From: Castanea sativa
Taxonomy: Eukaryota > Streptophyta > Magnoliopsida > Fagales > Fagaceae
Direction of reading: 5' to 3'
Length of the DNA: 64,000 nt
Assembly (NCBI RefSeq): GCF_040712315.1
Contig: NC_134015.1
Coordinates: 55,467,464 to 55,531,463, forward strand
Below the pieces are notes generated by a model, which did no database searches, was not told where the DNA came from, and worked only from the letters and a program-made list of their open reading frames with translations. Position 1 is the stretch's first letter. Each line of letters opens with the position of its first letter. Below are positions 58,808 through 64,000 of the stretch, piece by piece. A program made the translations under genes and the position numbers.

Positions 58808-61800
58808 CTATTTTCGAGTCATGCCTGGTTCAGGAGTTGGAGCTGCTTCGTTTGGGCTCATTATCGTTTCATAGGCTTTTCTCCAACCTTTATATATGAC
58901 ATCCATCACAAGAACAAAAACACAAAAAAGAGATTAAAAATACTGAATAATAGATCATGTTTAATTATTATTAAAAGCTTGTGTTGGAATATTTTTTTAA
59001 AGATTAAAATATTTTTGTTGAGTAATGCTACCAACATAATTTTTTTTACAAACTGTTAATGTGGTGAGTGATTATTGGTAAATGAAAAAAATGATGTTAA
59101 TGGTGGACCTTGATGAGAACTAGTATGAATATGCCACATCAATAAGTTGTAAAAATATTGTAAAATAGTTTGTGGACTCTATTTTGTTAAATTTTGATTT
59201 AAGTGATTTAATGGAAATTAGTTTTCTTTCTTTGATGTCTTTCCTACTATGAGTTGGCTAAATCAATGCCTATTGATTAGCAAAGTTTTCCATACTTTGG
59301 ACTTTGGAGCCTTTAAAACTAATTGAATATTTTCCTTATTAAATCTTTTACTTTGCCATCAATAGTAGCTTATCATGTATAATTTATTGTGAAATTAATA
59401 TGAAAATGTTGTAGATTTAGCATTTTTTATTTGATCTATAAGAAACCGATATCTCAACAATTGTAAAAATATTGTAATAGCAACAGGTGTTACTACCTTT
59501 TTACAAAGCATTTATTTTTTATTGTGGTTAGTCACAGTCTTATATTTTATTATTTTATTCAATCTATAAGAAATTGACACTTCAATAATTATGAAAATAT
59601 TGTGAAATTTGTTGTATCAGTATAACAATTCTATGCCAACTCATACAAATATTTAAAAGAAAAAAAAGCACAAACCGAAACAACTTAATTGAAAGAAAAA
59701 AAAAATGCAAAGTACAAAATAGCGAGTTTTGCTCACCAATGATAAAGCTAAATTTTTGCTTCTATTGGGTTGGTTTTAAAGGTGCATTCGGTAGTTAAAG
59801 TTTTTTAGAACAAATTTTCGGAGGTAAATTATCAATGATTTTAATTTGAAATTATCATTGAAAATTTTCTTTTACTAATATTAGTAATAATAATTTGCTA
59901 TTTAAAATTTATTGTAAAAATATTATGCATAAAATATTTTTTAACACGTTAAAAATTTTTCTTTCTCACCCGAACTTATCTTTTGGTTTGTTATACATAA
60001 GACAAAAGTTTGAATAAACCAAAAACAGTCTAGCTAGAGTAATAACATTTTTTTAATATTTAACATTAAAAATTTTTCTTTCTCACCCAAGTTCACCTTT
60101 TGGCTCGTTATACAAAAGTCAAAGTTGAATAAACCAAAAGCAGTGAAGTGAGAGTCATTGGCTCTTTTTATAGAGGGAAGATATAGACCAGTGTGTAATA
60201 TTTTATGACTGAGTTTTTTGTAACCTTGTTATAGATATAGCGAGTGTAAAAAACATAACAATAGATTTAATTGGTCAAAGCAATAAAAAGGGAACTTTAT
60301 TGCTAAGGATTCATTTGATTTTTAATAGGCAAGCACCCTTTACTATATACATATAGACCAGTGGATAATATATTCTATGACCAAGTTTTTTTATATAGAT
60401 ATAGCAAGTGTCAAAAGCATAATGTTTCCCCTTGACCCTTGCACGCAGTAGCTATTTTCAAAAACCTTTGCTTTGTCAGTTTTCACTTCTTTTGAGAATA
60501 TTTATGTTTTTCATATATTATATTTTTGTATAAAAAGAAAGTATTACTTTGAGAAGCTTCGTGTCTTATAAGCTGTGTAAGTTTGTAATGATAATCAGTA
60601 AGGTGTCTTAGAAGTGGTATGCACAATATTAATAATCTACTATACACCAAAAATTTCATAGATGGTGTATCATCTTATGATAATGACATAATCCACACCT
60701 CAACTCTGCCTTTTAAAAACTTATAAATTGACAATAAATTATTTTCATGTTATGAGATAACTTTAAAGTATTGCTACATCACAAGCTATTTTACAAATTA
60801 TTGATGTAACAAATTCTTATTAATTCTAATATGAGTCCACCACTAACATCACATTTATGTTTATCAATGATTATTTGAAAATTACTAAAGCCACATCAGC
60901 CATACTTTGTAAAAATGTTATAAAATAATTTGTGTCTATAGCATTACTCATAACTTTAAAGCATCATGGACATAATATCTCTCAACTATTTTATAATTTT
61001 ATAGTAAATTCTAATTTATGTTATATATAATTATTTAATTGATATTTTGAAGATTATTTATTTATCAATTATTATTCTTAGGAACAGCAGCTTGTAGTTC
61101 AGTTGAGCATGTAAACTTATGGCCCAATATGTAGCGTAGCAGCTAGGAAAATGTTAAAGTCACGAACTATTTTACCTCCTACTGGATCCATATGACGGTT
61201 TTTGAGCTCGCGGTGCTCTTGGCAAAGAGCGCAAAAACAGCATAGGTGATGGACACAGAAATCCCCGCAGGGCGCGCACGGCTCTTCTGGCAAATCAAAG
61301 TGGCGTCTCAGTTTGGTTCGGTACGTGCATGCATATAAAGTTGCGCCCAAAACCGGCACCAAAGTGCAAAGCAACAAATAGTTTTGGCCTGCGGTGTAAG
61401 CAGCTGCATGCAAAAAATAGCAGACAATAAACAAAATTTATAAGCCATAGCAGAGCAGTAAAACAGCAGTATATTTGTATTAGCTTCACTGTATGTACGG
61501 CATGTAGTTTAGTAATTAGATTGATACACTTAAGTGATGACACGTGAGAGAGGTTGTTATTACTGTAGCAAGCACGTGTGAAGATAGGTTCAAGTTAGTT
61601 AGTTCTGTTTTGCAGTTAGGTAGTTACTGGGTTCTTGGTTCAATACATGTATATATACAATCATGTACTCATTCTTTCTAATTAATGAAAATACAGTTTT
61701 TCTTCTCATTCAATTCGTGATACCCATGACCATGACTCCATGAGACTGAAACTTTTTAACTTGAATCACAAATGTTCTTTGTTGATGAGATGGCGTATAC

Positions 61801-62511
61801 TTGTGTGTACACACATATATATAAAAGCACCATTTATTTCTCACACATAATACACACTCACAAGTCATGATTTTGAACTTTGAATTCGTAACTTCAAGTT
61901 ACGTTTTCTTTTGTTTTTCGTGTGTATACAATGTGGGTGATAGCGTACTTTTCCCATAATGGCATAATCCCATGCATATATATCATAAAACATTGAGTAG
62001 AATTTGCTTACATGTTCGTCCCTCGTCCACTATCTCAGCATCGCGGGCAAAGGTGAGGCAGGGACACAAGCAGGTAACCCAGCCTTTGGAGAGAGAGAGA
62101 AAAAAAAAAAAAAAAAGAATTTGTTAAAGAGATGTTGAAAGCATTTGAACTTGTAAAACAACACTCTGAATAGATTCCACCACCCCAAAGGCCACCCATT
62201 GTATTCTAAACAAAATACAAGCAAAGATTTTCACCCATCTATTAGTATTTTAACCAAAAAATTACAGTTAATTTTACCATCAACTAAAAATTGAGTTATA
62301 TGAAACACTTCAATATTGAAATTTGCAATTTATGCATTTTGCTCATTTATAAGTTCAAACAAGATCATATTATAAAGTTTGGGATTTAAAAAAAAAAAAA
62401 AAAAAAACAACAACAACAACAGAGGATTCCTTTACAATTGGAGGAGTCTTCAAAGCAACCAAATATTCCGGTGGACCACTTTCCCCTGGTTGGAAGCTGT
62501 GGAGCAGCCAT
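58808..62511 (-). CDS. PLAC8-family protein (plant cadmium resistance / cell number regulator type), copy 2
   Basis: Four exons from the start: 62418-62511, 62012-62083, 61176-61403, 58808-58887. Exons 1-3 have exactly the same lengths as in copy 1; exon 4 is six bases shorter. ~157 aa. Features: KWSTGIFGCFED (11-22), CCWVTCLCPCLTF with the family motif CC....CPC intact, then the hydrophobic [19 protein letters not shown] and [19 protein letters not shown]. This is the better conserved copy. Intron 3 has grown to ~2.3 kb from ~0.58 kb in copy 1, with MITE-like inserts near 59.03-59.18 and 60.76-60.95 kb. Likely a small membrane protein; metal transport or size control is inferred from the family. 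Confidence 0.87.
59026..59182. repeat. MITE-like repeat in PCR gene 2 intron 3
   Basis: GAGTAATGCTACCAAC with ACAAACTGTTAATGTGGTGA is mirrored by TGCCACATCAATAAGTTGTA and ATAGTTTGTGGAC. Copy 1 has only the left arm near 47,218-47,272. Confidence 0.55.
60763..60950. repeat. MITE-like repeat in PCR gene 2 intron 3
   Basis: AGTATTGCTACATCACAAGC and ATAGCATTACTCATAACTTT are roughly inverted, with CACATCAG and TTTTACAA words as in the F2 relatives. Absent from copy 1. Confidence 0.5.
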
Positions 62512-62646
62512 ATTTTAGAGATGGAAAGATGTATCAGGAAGAGGATGGCAAATTCAGAGCTCTATGTGCCTCAACATGTTTGATCAGTTCTGGAATTAAG
62601 TAGAAAAAGAAAAAGTAGAAAATAGAGCTGGAGAATATGTTCTGGA
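62512..62646. other. duplicated flank upstream of PCR gene 2
   Basis: Matches 48,753-48,840. Words ATGGAAAGATGTATCAGGAA and GGAGAATATGTTCTGGAATT recur again at 62,720-62,765, showing small local duplications. Confidence 0.6.
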
Positions 62647-62709
62647 ATTAAAGCAAGCACATATTCCGGTGTACCACTTTCCCCTGGTCGGAAGCTGTGG
62701 AGCAGCCAT
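62647..62709 (-). pseudogene. third PCR exon 1, truncated
   Basis: On the minus strand MAAPQLPTRGKWYTGICACF is readable from the ATG at 62,709, then similarity to exon 1 stops near 62,650. No donor or following exons are seen. A 5' remnant of a third family copy. Confidence 0.75.
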
Positions 62710-63331
62710 ATTTTAGAGATGGAAAGATGTCTCAGGAAGAGGATGGAGAATATGTTCTGGAATTAAGTAGAAAAGGAATATAAGAATGGATGATAGAGAT
62801 AAGAGCGGGTATATGTGCGTTGGGGAGAAAAAACGTGGAAAAAAAAGAAAAAGAAAAAGTAAAAACGTAAGGACAAAAGAAAGGGAAAATAATATAAAGA
62901 ATAAGAAATCATAATTGAGAAATGTTACCATAATATTTTCACAATAAATTTTAAGTAATAAATTATTATTAGCTAATATTGGTGAGTAAAAAAATAATTT
63001 CAGTGGCGGGTTCAAATTAAAACTAGTAACAACTTTTCACATAAGATTTTGTTGTGAAAGTATTGTGAAAAATGTTCTGAACGTAATATTCTCATTGAAA
63101 AATATAACCATTGGGAATGAATAGATGAAGAATAAATGAAGATTAAAAAAAAATAAAGAATGAATGAAGAAATAATATTTAAATGAGATGAAGAAAGGAT
63201 AGAAAATCTGTTGGTATGTGTATTTAAAAAAATAGATAAGTAAAAAGTACATACCACGGTTTACTATTTACTGTTCAAATAGCACCAAATTTTAAAGAAG
63301 CTGTTGGAGATTCTTATACTATTCAACCTAA
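62710..63331. other. intergenic with an F2-like MITE
   Basis: Holds an F2-related element at ~62,917-63,098 (GAGAAATGTTACCATAATAT; reverse of the other end GAGAATATTACGTTC). The rest is AT-rich. No gene. Confidence 0.5.
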
Positions 63332-63445
63332 GGGAGAGTTGAAGAAAAGAGAAATTGGCTTAAGGCAAGTGAATTGCATTTATTGTGATTTGATGTCAAG
63401 AGTGTGAAAGGAAGAAAAGAAGGAAAAGATGAAGAAATAAAAGGA
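63332..63445 (+). repeat. copy of the 50.8-kb LTR-like sequence
   Basis: GAGAGTTGAAGAAAAGAGAA through GATGAAGAAATAAAAGGA matches ~50,804-50,926. It then joins directly to PCR exon 3 sequence. Confidence 0.8.
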
Positions 63446-63633
63446 TTTGGTGCCAGTTTTGGGCGCAACTTTATACGGATGCACGTACCGAACCAAACTG
63501 AGACGCCACTTTGAGTTGCCAGAACAACCGTGCGGGCCTTGCCGAGATTGCTGTGTCCATCACCTACGCTGTCTTTGCGCTCTCTGCCAAGAGCACCGCA
63601 AGCTCAAAAACCGTCATATGGATCTAGTAGGAG
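63446..63633 (+). pseudogene. inverted fragment of PCR exon 3
   Basis: Reads [20 protein letters not shown] and [20 protein letters not shown] on the plus strand, opposite to both intact genes, and ends at the normal donor GGAG|GTAAAATAG. The first ~14 codons of the exon are missing. Flanking intron sequence to ~63,820 mirrors 60,990-61,175. No start, no other exons: not expressed as a PCR protein. Confidence 0.88.
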
Positions 63634-64000
63634 GTAAAATAGTTCGTGACTTTTAACATTTTTCTAGCTGTTACACTACATATTGGGCCATAAGTTTACA
63701 TGCACAACTGAACTAAAAGCTGCTGTACCTATGAACAATAATTGATAAATAAATAATCTTCAAATATCATTTAAATAATTATATATCACATAAATTAGAA
63801 TTTTATAATAAAATTATAAAACAGTTGAGATATATTATGTGCATGAAGGCAGTATCTTCTTCAGTTGTCCCTTGATATGAATAGTGATTGTACTAGTACA
63901 ATATTATTAAAGCATACAACCCTTAAAATATTTGTACATAGCTTAAAATCAAGATAAATAATTCTTATTCTCCTCCAATATAGCATTAATGAGGCGATAA
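63634..64000. other. inverted copy of PCR intron 3, then unassigned sequence
   Basis: CACTACATATTGGGCCATAA and AATAATTGATAAATAAATAA mirror the intron 3 edge of PCR gene 2. After ~63,830 nothing is recognised. Confidence 0.6.

Overview
This is plant nuclear DNA. The genes have short exons with GT/AG introns and chloroplast or Golgi targeting sequences, and they sit in AT-rich DNA full of LTR retrotransposons, hAT elements and MITEs. The RuBisCO methyltransferase, PLAC8/PCR and O-fucosyltransferase genes point to a woody eudicot. The look of the repeats suggests Fagaceae to me, but that is recollection and not proof. I saw no rRNA, tRNA, CRISPR array or prokaryotic feature.

Layout. 0-20 kb is gene-bearing. 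It holds a NAB-domain (NET/KIP1-like) gene (+, 2311-3792), a six-exon plastid SET-domain methyltransferase gene (+, 6964-11735) and an eight-exon O-fucosyltransferase gene (-, 12811-18331). The last two converge. 20-30 kb has no gene: a probable solo LTR, a 1-kb minisatellite, hAT-like elements and two layers of old local duplication. 29,982-40,905 is a recent Tat-type Ty3/gypsy retrotransposon on the minus strand. It has 754-bp LTRs differing at six positions, a perfect 5-bp target duplication, two RNase H domains, a ~151-bp tandem repeat and a spliced antisense ORF, but its ORFs are broken. 41-45 kb repeats the 25.8-28.2 kb block. 45-64 kb is a segmental duplication of a PLAC8/PCR gene: copy 1 at 46,998-48,752 and copy 2 at 58,808-62,511, both minus. 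Copy 2's flank was hit by two related hAT elements 68 bp apart. A third, broken and partly inverted PCR copy lies at 62.6-63.6 kb.

How it fits together. The intact genes look unrelated and independently expressed: a probable actin/membrane adaptor, a plastid protein-lysine methyltransferase, a Golgi glycosyltransferase and two small cysteine-rich membrane proteins. The window's main interest is its history. Paralogous blocks give 'empty sites' for several insertions, so transposon ends and target duplications can be read to the base. The two PCR copies differ in their signature cysteine motif, which is the most testable functional point. I did not find a convincing wholly new biological system.
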